NCBI RefSeq assembly: GCF_030408775.1
Contig: NZ_CP047210.1
Location: 310,001 to 374,000 of the forward strand
DNA from: Corynebacterium fournieri
GTDB lineage: Bacteria > Actinomycetota > Actinomycetes > Mycobacteriales > Mycobacteriaceae
Reading direction: 5' to 3'
DNA length: 64,000 bases
The position numbers and the translations under genes are program-made. Shown here piece after piece: positions 8,007-15,811 of the stretch. How positions within the stretch are numbered: position 1 is the stretch's first letter; the number at the start of each line of letters is the position of its first letter. The notes beneath the pieces are model-generated. The model was not told where the DNA came from. It was given only the letters and a program-made list of their open reading frames with translations, and made no database searches.

Positions 8007-9223
8007 CGTACGCCCCAAAGCGGCTGGTCGCCCGACACCGCCCGCGCGCCCTTACCGGCCATACGCCACAGCCTTGCGACGAGGTCCGTGTCTTCCTCAG
8101 TAACCAGATTGCCCATCAACCGCGCCGCCGCCGGCATGAGGTAGCGCCCGCCCAGCCCGCGCAGCGCCACCGGGCCCGCCAGCGGCAAAAACTGCGGGTA
8201 GGTCAACAGCCGCGCCAGGCTGCGCGCCAGGGTAAACGCCTCGCCGTAGGTCTCACGCAGAAGCGCCGGCCACGCCAGCGTCAGATCCCCGCCGCCGGCG
8301 ATCAACTCCACCGCCAGCACTGCGGTTTCCAGCCCGTAGTCGATGCCCTCGCCGTTGAGCGGGTTCACGCACGCCGCCGCGTCGCCGATCAGCGCCCAGT
8401 TCGGCCCCGCCACGTTCGACACCGCCCCGCCCATGGGCAGCAGGGCAGAGGCCACCTGCTGCTCGGCTCCCAGCTGCCACGTTTCGCGCTGCTGCGAGGC
8501 GTACAAGGCGAGCAGCTTTTTCGTGTTCACCTTCGCCGGGCGTGCGTCGGTGGACAACGCCCCGCAGCCCAAGTTCACGTGCCCGTCGCCAAGCGGGAAG
8601 ATCCAGCCGTAGCCGGGTTGGATGGCGCCGGAGGCGTCGCGAAGCTCCACATGCGAATGCATCCACGGCTCCTGCGACAACGGCGAGGAACAGTACGACC
8701 GCGCCGCGATGCCATAGACCTGCCCCTTGTGCCAGGTGCGCCCCAGTTCCTTGCCGATGGGTGAGCGCACCCCGTCCGCCACCACGACCCACTTCGTGCG
8801 CACCGTGCCCTGGTCGGTCTCCACCGCCGAAATCGCGCCACCGTCGAACTGCACACCGGTGGCGGCGCAGCTTTGGCGGATGGTGGCGCCGGCGGCGCGG
8901 GCTGCGTCGACAAGCATCGCGTCGAACGTCGCGCGCGCAGACGCCGAGCCCTCACCCCGCGGCCAGGGGGCGACCACATCGCCGCCGAAGCCGTGCAGCT
9001 TCAACCCAAAGTTGCGGTAGGCAGGCACCTCAAGGCCCAAACGCTGCAGCGTATCGACGGCGCGAGGCGTCAACCCGTCGCCGCACGTCTTGTCGCGGTT
9101 AGGACCTTGGGCGTCGAGAAGCAACGTGGCTAAACCGGCGCGCTGCGCGGCCACAGCGGCGGCGGAACCGGAAGGGCCCGCGCCAACAACGACGAGGTCG
9201 AAGAACTCACTCACCCGCAACAT
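8003..9223 (-). CDS. menJ: FAD-dependent geranylgeranyl-reductase-family protein, probable menaquinone reductase MenJ
   Basis: Flavoprotein of 406 residues. The N-terminal dinucleotide-binding motif is [20 protein letters not shown] (about 10-29), [15 protein letters not shown] follows, and the second FAD motif is [20 protein letters not shown]. This is the geranylgeranyl reductase family. The position next to menG and a polyprenyl synthase equals that of Rv0561c (MenJ), which saturates one isoprene unit of the menaquinone side chain. The substrate is inferred from this synteny. The gene runs against menG and is divergent from the polyprenyl synthase gene. Confidence 0.82.
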   Translation of the reverse strand: MLRVSEFFDLVVVGAGPSGSAAAVAAQRAGLATLLLDAQGPNRDKTCGDGLTPRAVDTLQRLGLEVPAYRNFGLKLHGFGGDVVAPWPRGEGSASARATFDAMLVDAARAAGATIRQSCAATGVQFDGGAISAVETDQGTVRTKWVVVADGVRSPIGKELGRTWHKGQVYGIAARSYCSSPLSQEPWMHSHVELRDASGAIQPGYGWIFPLGDGHVNLGCGALSTDARPAKVNTKKLLALYASQQRETWQLGAEQQVASALLPMGGAVSNVAGPNWALIGDAAACVNPLNGEGIDYGLETAVLAVELIAGGGDLTLAWPALLRETYGEAFTLARSLARLLTYPQFLPLAGPVALRGLGGRYLMPAAARLMGNLVTEEDTDLVARLWRMAGKGARAVSGDQPLWGVR

Positions 9224-9318
9224 TGTGCCAGCGCCACCCGTTGGTGCACGGCGCGGGGTAATTGGGCTACGGTTAGTGCGTTATACATGGGCCCATCCAA
9301 CCTGCAAGGACGTTATCT

Positions 9319-10344
9319 ATGACGTACGGCACCACCCCGTCACCGCGCCACGGATTCAACCTGGACCTGGGCGACGACGCGCTCAACACCCGGCTGACCG
9401 CGGGGCTCGAGGCGGTGGAGGAGTTGCTGATAGCGGAGCTCAGCCGCGGGGAAAGCTTCCTCACCGACAAAGTCACCCACCTGGCCAAAGCCGGCGGTAA
9501 ACGCTTCCGGCCGATGATGGCGCTGCTGTGCAGCGAATTCGGGCCGAACCCCGGGGCGCAAAACGTCATCCGCGGCGCCACAGTGACCGAAATGGTGCAC
9601 CTGGCCACCCTCTACCACGACGACGTGATGGACGAAGCCGAGCGCCGCCGCGGCGTCGAATCCGCCAACACGCGCTGGAACAACACCGTGGCCATCCTCG
9701 CCGGCGACATCCTGTTCGCCCATGCCTCGCGCCAGATGGCGCTGATGGACCTCGACACCGTCGCCCACTTCGCCGACACCTTCTCCGAGCTGGTCACCGG
9801 CCAGATGCGAGAAACCGTCGGCGCGGAAGGCGCGGGCGAGGCCGACCCGGTGGAGCACTACCTCAAGGTCATCGAGGAAAAGACCGGGGTGCTCATCGCC
9901 TCGGCGGCCTATCTGGGTGCGCGCCACGCCGGCGCCGACGAGGAGACCGTGGCGCGCTGCTCGCGCATCGGCGACGCGGTGGGCATGGTCTTCCAGATCG
10001 TCGACGACATCATCGACATCTTCTCCGACCCGGAGCAGTCCGGAAAGACCCCCGGCACCGACCTGCGCGAGGGCGTGTTTACCCTGCCGGTGCTCTACGC
10101 GCTGCAGGAGGACTCCCCGGCGGGCGAAGAGCTGCGCGGTCTGCTCACCGGCCCGCTGACCGCCGACGAGGACGTTGCGCGCGCCCTGGAGCTTCTGGGG
10201 CAGTCCCGCGGGCGCGAGCGTGCCCTGGACACGGTGCGCGGCTACGTCGACACCGTGGAGCGCGAACTCGACGCCCTGCCCGCCGGGCCGGCGCGCGAAG
10301 CGCTTCGCACCATGACCCGCATGACCGTCGAACGAGTGGGTTAA
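9319..10344 (+). CDS. trans-polyprenyl diphosphate synthase (menaquinone side chain)
   Basis: Class I isoprenyl diphosphate synthase of 341 residues. The two aspartate-rich motifs are DDVMD (first, in LYHDDVMDEAERRRG) and DDIID (second, in FQIVDDIIDIFSD); GGKRFRPMMALL is the usual isopentenyl diphosphate-binding region. It should chain isopentenyl units to the long prenyl tail used by menaquinone, as ispB or grcC1 products do. AAGGA lies about six bases before the ATG. Its place beside menJ and menG supports the quinone role. The chain length cannot be read with confidence here. Confidence 0.88.
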   Translation: MTYGTTPSPRHGFNLDLGDDALNTRLTAGLEAVEELLIAELSRGESFLTDKVTHLAKAGGKRFRPMMALLCSEFGPNPGAQNVIRGATVTEMVHLATLYHDDVMDEAERRRGVESANTRWNNTVAILAGDILFAHASRQMALMDLDTVAHFADTFSELVTGQMRETVGAEGAGEADPVEHYLKVIEEKTGVLIASAAYLGARHAGADEETVARCSRIGDAVGMVFQIVDDIIDIFSDPEQSGKTPGTDLREGVFTLPVLYALQEDSPAGEELRGLLTGPLTADEDVARALELLGQSRGRERALDTVRGYVDTVERELDALPAGPAREALRTMTRMTVERVG

Positions 10345-10408
10345 CCTGCCGATTTGCGTCGTTTGCGGGACGGTGTTGTAGAGTAAATCCCGCACTTTGA
10401 ACGTGCTT

Positions 10409-10490
10409 GCCAGGTTGCCCGAGCGGCCAAAGGGAGCGGACTGTAAATCCGCCGGCATTGCCTTCAGAAGTTCGAATCTTCTACCTGGCA
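10409..10490 (+). tRNA. tRNA-Tyr (anticodon GTA)
   Basis: Class II tRNA with a long variable arm. The acceptor stem GCCAGGT pairs with ACCTGGC at 10483-10489, the anticodon GTA is at 10443-10445 and the T loop has TTCGAAT. CCA is not encoded (CCG follows). A TAGAGT -10-like box lies at 10379-10384. Confidence 0.93.
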
Positions 10491-10498
10491 CCGCAGAC

Positions 10499-10528
10499 AA
10501 ACCCCGTCGGTTTTCACCGGCGGGGTTT
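10499..10528 (+). terminator. Rho-independent terminator after tRNA-Tyr
   Basis: AAACCCCG-TCGG pairs with CCGG-CGGGGTTT around a short loop, with one G-U pair. The hairpin starts nine bases after the tRNA and ends in TTT. Confidence 0.75.
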
Positions 10529-10593
10529 CGCGTTTAAGCAAACGCTTTACGACGTCTATAGCACCCCGCAAAAACGCCCAATAGCCAGGCGAT

Positions 10594-10623
10594 TTGTGTT
10601 TGAAAACAACATCGGGTTAATCT
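10594..10623 (+). promoter_or_regulatory. Promoter upstream of tRNA-Thr
   Basis: TTGTGT (10594-10599) and TAATCT (10618-10623) are 18 bases apart, about 60 bases before the tRNA. They may serve tRNA-Thr and tRNA-Met. Confidence 0.45.
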
Positions 10624-10683
10624 TTCCAAGGCTTCAACGGAGCGGGTCAGAGCGAAAGCGAAGATCCACAACAGAGAAGCTGT

Positions 10684-10756
10684 GCCCCCTTAGCTCAGTC
10701 GGCAGAGCGTTTCCATGGTAAGGAAAAGGTCGACAGTTCGATTCTGTCAGGGGGCT
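10684..10756 (+). tRNA. tRNA-Thr (anticodon GGT)
   Basis: The acceptor stem GCCCCCT pairs with AGGGGGC, the D arm is TAGCTCAGTCGGCAGAGC, the anticodon loop ATGGTAA carries GGT, and the T arm is GACAGTTCGATTCTGTC. No encoded CCA. Confidence 0.93.
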
Positions 10757-10791
10757 CTGTTGTTTGCTGGGGTTGTCATCAGCGAACACAT

Positions 10792-10863
10792 GGCGGTGTA
10801 GCTCAGTGGTAGAGCAAGCGACTCATAATCGCTGTGTCGAGAGTTCAATTCTCTCCATCGCTA
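10792..10863 (+). tRNA. tRNA-Met, elongator type (anticodon CAT)
   Basis: The acceptor GGCGGTG pairs with CATCGCT (two G-U pairs). The anticodon loop CTCATAA carries CAT. The anticodon stem lacks the three G-C pairs of initiator tRNA, so this is taken as an elongator; an Ile2 tRNA with modified CAT cannot be excluded from sequence alone. Confidence 0.85.
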
Positions 10864-10927
10864 CTCACCTCGAACGGGTGCCGAAAGGTGTCCGTGGTAG
10901 GGTTAGGCGCACTTGAATGAGTGCCCT

Positions 10928-11000
10928 AGGGGCGTGGCGCAATTGGTAGCGCAACGGTCTCCAAAACCGTAGGTTGCAGGTTCGAGTCCTGTCGCCCCTG
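10928..11000 (+). tRNA. tRNA-Trp (anticodon CCA)
   Basis: The acceptor AGGGGCG pairs with CGCCCCT, the anticodon loop CTCCAAA carries CCA, and the T arm is GCAGGTTCGAGTCCTGT. It lies 24 bases upstream of secE, as in many actinobacteria. A TAGGGT box lies at 10898-10903. Confidence 0.93.
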
Positions 11001-11024
11001 CCAAAACAACCTGGAGGAGTGTTT

Positions 11025-11345
11025 GTGACTAACCCCAACGGTCAAAACCCGGCACAGCCGACCGGTAAGCGTCAGCTGCGCGGGGCAACTCCCGTCTCCT
11101 CCGAGGGCTACGAGGCGAAGCGCACCCCCGTCACCGCCGACGATGCCGACGAGAAGAACGGCTCCAGCATCACCGCCTTCCCGGGTGAAGTCGCCTCCGA
11201 GATGGGCAAGGTCATCTGGCCCACCGGCAAGCAGATGCTCAACTACACGCTCATCGTGTTCGCCTTCCTCATCGTGCTGACCATCTTCGTGTGGGGCACC
11301 GACGCGCTGTCCTCCATGCTGATTCGCTGGATCTTCATCCGGTAA
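11025..11345 (+). CDS. secE: SecE, preprotein translocase subunit
   Basis: Small SecE of 106 residues. It has a hydrophilic N-terminal region of about 50 residues and one C-terminal membrane helix (LNYTLIVFAFLIVLTIFVWG), preceded by the conserved amphipathic stretch FPGEVASEMGKVIWPTGKQM. It stabilises SecY in the translocon. The GTG at 11025 is chosen for its strong GGAGGAG (11013-11019); the frame stays open further upstream into tRNA-Trp. It is followed by nusG as in most bacteria. Confidence 0.93.
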   Translation: MTNPNGQNPAQPTGKRQLRGATPVSSEGYEAKRTPVTADDADEKNGSSITAFPGEVASEMGKVIWPTGKQMLNYTLIVFAFLIVLTIFVWGTDALSSMLIRWIFIR

Positions 11346-11368
11346 GTACAATTACGCGCACAACGTTT

Positions 11369-11398
11369 CCCGCCGCCTCGGACGCCGAGGAGGGCGGG
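11369..11398 (+). terminator. Terminator-like hairpin between secE and nusG
   Basis: CCCGCC pairs with GGCGGG, and CCTCGG with CCGAGG inside it around an ACG loop; ATAATTTTTG follows. It probably ends or attenuates secE transcription before the nusG promoter. Confidence 0.65.
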
Positions 11399-11404
11399 AT
11401 AATT

Positions 11405-11434
11405 TTTGCCCCGGTACCCTGGGGCGCATACGTT
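11405..11434 (+). promoter_or_regulatory. Possible nusG promoter
   Basis: TTTGCC (11405-11410) and TACGTT (11429-11434) are 18 bases apart, just after the hairpin. The nusG start follows with its own GAGGAG. Confidence 0.4.
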
Positions 11435-11457
11435 TCGCACGAATGAGGAGATAAACC

Positions 11458-12483
11458 ATGACTGAGGCAAACAAGGACGTCAGCGGCGCTATCGAGAACA
11501 ACGAGCAGGAAATGATCGACGAGGGCGCGCCCGTGCAGCCGTCCACCGACCCCGTCCTCGACGGCGGCGACGACGACCCGGCCGGCACCGAGGGCGGTGA
11601 CTCCTCCGACGAGGAGGGCGACAGTCCCGCAGCTGGCGCCGAGCTTTCCGACGCTGAAGTGCGCGACGCCGCGCAGGCCTCCGTCGACACCGATGACACC
11701 GACGGCTCTGTTGGCGCAGCGGCGGCTGACACCGACGCCGACGGCGCGGTGGAGGAGCCGGTCCAGGAGACCGACCTGAACGTCGCCGAGACTGCTGAAG
11801 GCGAGGGGGAGGCCGCCGCAGACGCGGAGGCAGACTCCGACGGCGAGTACCGCCGCCGCCTGCGCGAGTACACCCGCGAGCTGAAGAAGCAGCCGGGTGA
11901 CTGGTATATCATCCAGTCCTACTCGGGCTACGAGAACAAGGTGAAGACCAACCTGGAGATGCGCTCCCAGACCCTCGAGGTGGAAGACTCCATCTACGAG
12001 GTGGTCGTGCCCATCGAGCAGGCCATCGAGAACAAGGACGGCAAGAAGAAGCTGGTCAAGCGCAAGCTGCTGCCAGGCTACGTGCTGGTGCGCATGGACA
12101 TGAACGACGCCGCGTGGTCCGTGGTCCGCGAGACCCCGGGCGTGACGTCGTTCGTGGGCAACGAAGGCAACGCGACGCCGGTGAAGCACCGCGACGTGGC
12201 CAAGTTCCTGCTGCCCAAGTCCACCGCAACCGGCGCGAAGCCGGAAGTCAACGCGGAGGGCGAGACCGTCGTGGCGATGCCGGAGGAGGAAGCTCCGAAG
12301 AAGCTCGCGCACGACTACAAGGTCGGCGAGGCCGTCACCATCCTCTCCGGCGCGCTGGCGTCGGTGTCCGCAACCATCAACGCGATCGACCCGGAGACCG
12401 GCAAGATCGAGGCGCTCGTGTCCATCTTCGGCCGCGAGACCCCGGTGGAGCTGACCGCGGATCAGATCGAGCGGATCATGTAA
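11458..12483 (+). CDS. nusG: NusG, transcription elongation/antitermination factor
   Basis: NusG of 341 residues that binds RNA polymerase and couples it to Rho or the ribosome. The NGN domain begins at about residue 140 (DWYIIQSYSGYENKVKTNL) with the PGYVLVRMDM motif; a KOW domain closes the protein (YKVGEAVTILSGALASVSA). Before the NGN domain is an acidic, low-complexity extension of about 130 residues (Asp/Glu/Ala-rich), much longer than the E. coli protein; extensions of this kind occur in actinobacterial NusG. GAGGAG precedes the ATG. Confidence 0.96.
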   Translation: MTEANKDVSGAIENNEQEMIDEGAPVQPSTDPVLDGGDDDPAGTEGGDSSDEEGDSPAAGAELSDAEVRDAAQASVDTDDTDGSVGAAAADTDADGAVEEPVQETDLNVAETAEGEGEAAADAEADSDGEYRRRLREYTRELKKQPGDWYIIQSYSGYENKVKTNLEMRSQTLEVEDSIYEVVVPIEQAIENKDGKKKLVKRKLLPGYVLVRMDMNDAAWSVVRETPGVTSFVGNEGNATPVKHRDVAKFLLPKSTATGAKPEVNAEGETVVAMPEEEAPKKLAHDYKVGEAVTILSGALASVSATINAIDPETGKIEALVSIFGRETPVELTADQIERIM

Positions 12484-12490
12484 GGGCGTT

Positions 12491-12520
12491 TTGCTTTTCC
12501 GCGTCCTTTCGGCGTAATCT
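12491..12520 (+). promoter_or_regulatory. Promoter for rplK-rplA
   Basis: TTGCTT (12491-12496) and TAATCT (12515-12520) are separated by 18 bases. Transcription would begin near 12527, at the foot of the hairpin at 12525-12550, giving a leader of about 125 bases before rplK. Confidence 0.55.
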
Positions 12521-12524
12521 ATCT

Positions 12525-12550
12525 CGTCGCGCGTGCTCGCACGCGCGACG
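12525..12550 (+). terminator. Strong hairpin with T-rich tail between nusG and rplK
   Basis: A perfect 11-base-pair stem (CGTCGCGCGTG / CACGCGCGACG) with a CTCG loop is followed by TTTTCGTTTCGTTTT. It fits a terminator for nusG, but it also sits at the 5' end of the predicted rplK message, where it could protect the RNA. Confidence 0.7.
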
Positions 12551-12651
12551 TTTTCGTTTCGTTTTCCCCGGTGGCTGGGTTCACCCCCGGCATCCGGAAG
12601 CCCCGCGGCAGCTCATCGTGGCTGCGGGCGCTGTATCTAGGAGGTAATGCG

Positions 12652-13080
12652 ATGGCAAAGAAGAAGGTCACTGGCCTGATCAAGCTTCAGATCGAAGCTG
12701 GCATGGCAAACCCGGCTCCGCCGGTCGGTCCGGCTCTGGGTGCGCACGGCGTGAACATCGTCGAGTTCACCAAGGCCTACAACGCGGCTACCGAGTCCAT
12801 GCGCGGCAACATCGTCCCGGTGGAGATCACGGTCTACGAAGACCGCTCCTTCGACTTCATCCTGAAGTCCCCGCCGGCGGCATCCCTGCTGCTGAAGGCT
12901 GCAGGCCTGAAGAAGGGCTCCGGCGTTCCCCACACTGACAAGGTTGGCAAGGTCACCTGGGAGCAGTGCAAGGAGATCGCCGAGACCAAGAAGAACGACC
13001 TCAACGCCCGCGACATCGAGGCCGGCGCCGCGATCATCGCTGGTACCGCCCGTTCCATGGGCATTGACGTCGAGAAGTAA
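12652..13080 (+). CDS. rplK: 50S ribosomal protein L11
   Basis: L11 of 142 residues, part of the GTPase-associated centre of the 50S subunit. The sequence starts [20 protein letters not shown], has the Pro-rich [19 protein letters not shown] and ends with [14 protein letters not shown]. The start is fixed by AGGAGG (12639-12644) eight bases before the ATG. It is followed by rplA; the usual direct link to rplJ is broken here by an 8 kb insertion. Confidence 0.97.
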   Translation: MAKKKVTGLIKLQIEAGMANPAPPVGPALGAHGVNIVEFTKAYNAATESMRGNIVPVEITVYEDRSFDFILKSPPAASLLLKAAGLKKGSGVPHTDKVGKVTWEQCKEIAETKKNDLNARDIEAGAAIIAGTARSMGIDVEK

Positions 13081-13153
13081 GAACACACTTCTCGTTCACG
13101 TGGCAGGGCCTTTAGCCAGGCCCGCTGACCACAACTCCTGAAAGGAATCCAAC

Positions 13154-13864
13154 ATGGCTAAGAAGTCCAAGCACTACATCGAGCAGCTGGCAAAGGTCGA
13201 CCGCGACAACCTGTACCACCCGCTCGACGCCGTTGCGCTTGCGAAGGAGACCTCCTCCGACAAGTACGACGCCACTATCGACGTTGCTATGCGCCTGTCC
13301 GTCGACCCGCGCAAGGCCGACCAGCTGGTCCGCGGCACCGTCAACCTGCCGCACGGCACCGGTAAGACCGTCCGCGTGGCAGTCTTCGCCGAGGGCGAGA
13401 ACGCGACCAAGGCCCAGGAGGCTGGCGCGGACATCGTCGGCACCGACGAGCTGATCGAGCAGATCAACGCCGGCCAGATCGACTTCGACGTGGCTATCGC
13501 TACGCCGGACCAGATGGCCAAGGTCGGCCGCGTCGCCCGCGTGCTGGGCCCGCGTGGTCTGATGCCGAACCCGAAGACCGGCACGGTCACCCCGGACGTC
13601 GCTAAGGCGATCCAGGAGTCCAAGGGCGGCAAGATCGCCTTCCGTGTGGACAAGGCGTCCAACCTGCACGCGATCATCGGCAAGGCCTCCTTCACCCCGG
13701 AGCAGCTCGCTGAGAACTACGGTGCGCTCCTCGACGAGGTCATCCGTTTGAAGCCGTCTTCCGCTAAGGGCGTGTACCTGAAGAAGATCACGGTTTCCGC
13801 AACCCAGGGCCCGGGTGTCCCGGTCGACCCGTCCGTGGAGAAGAACTACGCCAACAAGGCATAG
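13154..13864 (+). CDS. rplA: 50S ribosomal protein L1
   Basis: L1 of 236 residues, which forms the L1 stalk and helps release deacylated tRNA. The conserved core [20 protein letters not shown] is at about residues 120-139 and the C-terminal [18 protein letters not shown] is present. AAAGGA precedes the ATG. A terminator follows directly, closing the rplK-rplA unit. Confidence 0.97.
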   Translation: MAKKSKHYIEQLAKVDRDNLYHPLDAVALAKETSSDKYDATIDVAMRLSVDPRKADQLVRGTVNLPHGTGKTVRVAVFAEGENATKAQEAGADIVGTDELIEQINAGQIDFDVAIATPDQMAKVGRVARVLGPRGLMPNPKTGTVTPDVAKAIQESKGGKIAFRVDKASNLHAIIGKASFTPEQLAENYGALLDEVIRLKPSSAKGVYLKKITVSATQGPGVPVDPSVEKNYANKA

Positions 13865-13879
13865 TCGATCCCCGCGTCG

Positions 13880-13901
13880 CGCCCCAGCTTCGGCTGGGGC
13901 G
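13880..13901. terminator. Terminator after rplA
   Basis: CGCCCCAGC-TTCG-GCTGGGGCG is a nine-pair stem on a stable TTCG loop, followed by TTTTGCGTTTT. It lies between rplA and the converging DUF222 gene. Confidence 0.85.
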
Positions 13902-13912
13902 TTTTGCGTTTT

Positions 13913-14658
13913 CTAGTGTGGTCCGAAGAGTTGGTCGAGGGCTCCGCGGGTGGTGTTGCGGATGTGGTGTCCGTGTGGGGAGATCCATACGGGGGCACCC
14001 CGGTCATGGTGGTGCCGTCGGTGAGCACAAGTTCGATGTCGTCACCACTACCGGTAAGGATGCGGGTGTGCGCATCCAGGGGCACCATCACGATCGGCCG
14101 GGGTACAGCCGCGACGACGCCGCTGTCGGTGCCGTCCAGGATGCGCCAGAGGGCGTCTTCCATCTGGGGTGCGGCGGGCTGGGTGGGGTCGATGTGTTGG
14201 TGCAGGCGGTGCTCTAAGTCTGCGGCGTTGCGGTCGGTGGTGTCGATGGTGATGCGTGCCCGGCCGTTGCGGGAGCCGGAAAACGCCACTTGTCTGCGTG
14301 CGGGTGTGTCGTTGTTGGGGATGAGGTTGCGGGCGGCGCGCTCAATGGCGCGGTACCCGCCTTCAACGTGGAGCAGTTCCAGGCGCAGCCGCCACCGCTC
14401 AGCAGCGGACTTCACGCAAGCGAGGCGGCGTTCGATCAGGGCGAGCTCGTCCAGGGAGAAGCCTTGTGCCCGGGAGAGTGCTGTGGCTTGCTTGCGGGTG
14501 AAAGTGGTTTTCCCGTAGTAGGTCTCGCGCAGCCGGCCGAACGCGCGTGCCTTGTCCGGTGCGAAGCCTGCGGCGAGGGCAGCGTCAACGTCGAAGTCGG
14601 CCAAGGTTGCTAGCGCCTTGGTCGACATCGCTTCGATGAGTGCTGCGAACGGGTTCAT
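13913..14658 (-). pseudogene. DUF222-type protein with a probable frameshift near its 3' end
   Basis: The open frame codes MNPFAALIEAMSTKALATL and continues as the N-terminal DUF222 region found in corynebacterial HNH-endonuclease-like proteins (RRLACVKSAAERWRLRLELL; AVPRPIVMVPLDAHTRILTG; ELVLTDGTTMTG). After about residue 223 the frame becomes low in family character and runs to 13846, across the rplA terminator and 19 bases into rplA. A one-base shift near the run of G at 13991-13995 instead gives VWISPHGHHIRNTTRGALDQ and a stop at 13913-13915, just before the terminator. No HNH motif is present in either version. ATG 14658 follows a TAGCGT box by seven bases; a longer upstream start (14796) is less likely. 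Confidence 0.6.
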
Positions 14659-14700
14659 GGCCCACACGCTAAACCAACCGCAACCCCACCCAGACCCAGC

Positions 14701-14741
14701 CTGTGGATAACCCCCGACGCAGGCTGAAAGGTTGTCCACAG
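14701..14741. promoter_or_regulatory. Pair of inverted DnaA-box-like sites
   Basis: TGTGGATAA (14702-14710) and TTGTCCACA (14732-14740) are inverted DnaA-box sequences in an 11-base inverted repeat with one mismatch. They lie upstream of the DUF222 gene and the anchored-repeat locus. Two sites alone do not make an origin; they may be a DnaA-responsive element or a relic of mobile DNA. Confidence 0.45.
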
Positions 14742-14808
14742 CCGTGGGAGACCTCTTGCGGTTTCCCCGACACGGGGGTACGGTTCCGCACTTCACTCTT
14801 ATTGGGAT

Positions 14809-14814
14809 TAATGT
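14809..14814 (+). promoter_or_regulatory. -10 box of the anchored-repeat ABC locus
   Basis: TAATGT ends seven bases before the GTG at 14822, and no Shine-Dalgarno is present in between. The first gene is therefore probably leaderless. No clear -35 box. Confidence 0.5.
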
Positions 14815-14821
14815 TCACTAA

Positions 14822-15811
14822 GTGTTGAAAAATGGTTTCATTAGTGTCGCGTTGCTGCTCGTCGCCCTTGTTGCGTCTCCGCTGGCGCAGGCCGAGGCGC
14901 AACGCCTGGATCAGGGCCACATCGACGCCTTCAACGTCACCTCGGACGGTGGGGCGCTGACCCTGGATCTGAAGGAAGATGTCACCGGCTCGCACGTGCG
15001 CCACGACCCGGCGGACGTGGAGCTAGTTGTCGGCGCCGACTCGTTCACTGAGGAGACGGCGAATGTGCCGGAGATCGGTGCGGCGGGCTACATGCTGCCG
15101 CAGACCCAGCGCGCTGATTTGATTTGGCCGGGGTGGGACACGCAGGAGGCGCGCGATGTAGGCGCGGTGGACCTGGAGTTTGTAGAGGTCTCCGGCCCCG
15201 GCGAGGTCTACCTGTTCCAGACCGGCAGCTTCGGTTCCTTCGAGCCGGTGCTCAAGGATGGCTCGCCGCGCTTGGCCACTGGCTCGGTGATCGCGCAGGA
15301 TCACCCGGCGCACGTGCACGCGAACTGGCTGTTTACCGAGCCCGGCACCTACGAAATGCGCGTGGTGGCCAACGGCGGCGGCGCGAGCTCCAACGAGGCC
15401 ACCTACACCTGGGTCGTGGGCGATGGGGAGGCGAAGCCTGCGGCCGCCGCCGACACTGACAAGTCGAGCGCAACGCCCACGTCGAAGGCGGCCGCGTCAA
15501 AGGAGGCCGCGCCCAAAGCGACCAAGTCGACCACGGCGCCCAAGGCGAGCACGGCTGCCAAGTCAGCCCCCTCGCAGGCGGCGACCTCGTCCACCGCGGC
15601 GGCCGCGAATGCCGGCGGCGGCCCTGCCCAGCCGGGGGCGTTGTCGAGCGAGGGCACCCGCCCGGACGAGCTCGCCGAGACCGGCACGACGGTGATGACC
15701 GTCCCGTTCGCCGTCCTCGGCCTGGGTGTGGCGGTGTTTGGCGCGGCGATGTGCTTTTTGGATACCGCGCTGCGCCGCCGCCTGCTCGGCCTTGTGGGAG
15801 GCCAACAGTGA
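14822..15811 (+). CDS. Surface-anchored choice-of-anchor M domain protein with LAETG sorting signal
   Basis: Secreted protein of 329 residues. A signal peptide covers about residues 1-25 (VALLLVALVASPLAQA). Residues about 27-200 form one choice-of-anchor M domain, ending with the HVHANWLFTEPGTYEMRVVA motif (H164, H166). An Ala/Lys/Thr/Ser-rich linker follows (205-280). The C-terminus has LAETG (284-288), a hydrophobic segment and an Arg-rich tail, the pattern of a sortase substrate; LAxTG is the form recognised by class E sortases of high-G+C bacteria. It is the first of six overlapping genes for a metal ABC importer. A surface metal-handling role is inferred from that setting and the HxH pair. 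Confidence 0.8.
   Translation: MLKNGFISVALLLVALVASPLAQAEAQRLDQGHIDAFNVTSDGGALTLDLKEDVTGSHVRHDPADVELVVGADSFTEETANVPEIGAAGYMLPQTQRADLIWPGWDTQEARDVGAVDLEFVEVSGPGEVYLFQTGSFGSFEPVLKDGSPRLATGSVIAQDHPAHVHANWLFTEPGTYEMRVVANGGGASSNEATYTWVVGDGEAKPAAAADTDKSSATPTSKAAASKEAAPKATKSTTAPKASTAAKSAPSQAATSSTAAAANAGGGPAQPGALSSEGTRPDELAETGTTVMTVPFAVLGLGVAVFGAAMCFLDTALRRRLLGLVGGQQ
14826..14840. promoter_or_regulatory. Candidate Zur-type operator overlapping the start codon region
   Basis: TGAAA-AATGG-TTTCA is a 5-5-5 inverted repeat resembling the actinobacterial Zur box (TGAAAATGATTTTCA) in both half-sites. It begins four bases after the first base of the GTG start, so a bound repressor would cover the transcription start of this leaderless gene. 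The identity of the regulator is inferred from the half-sites and the zinc-type ligands of the binding protein. Confidence 0.4.

Noticed and set aside
14701-14741. A replication origin at the DnaA-box pair
   Set aside because: Only two boxes, no AT-rich unwinding region, and no dnaA or dnaN nearby.
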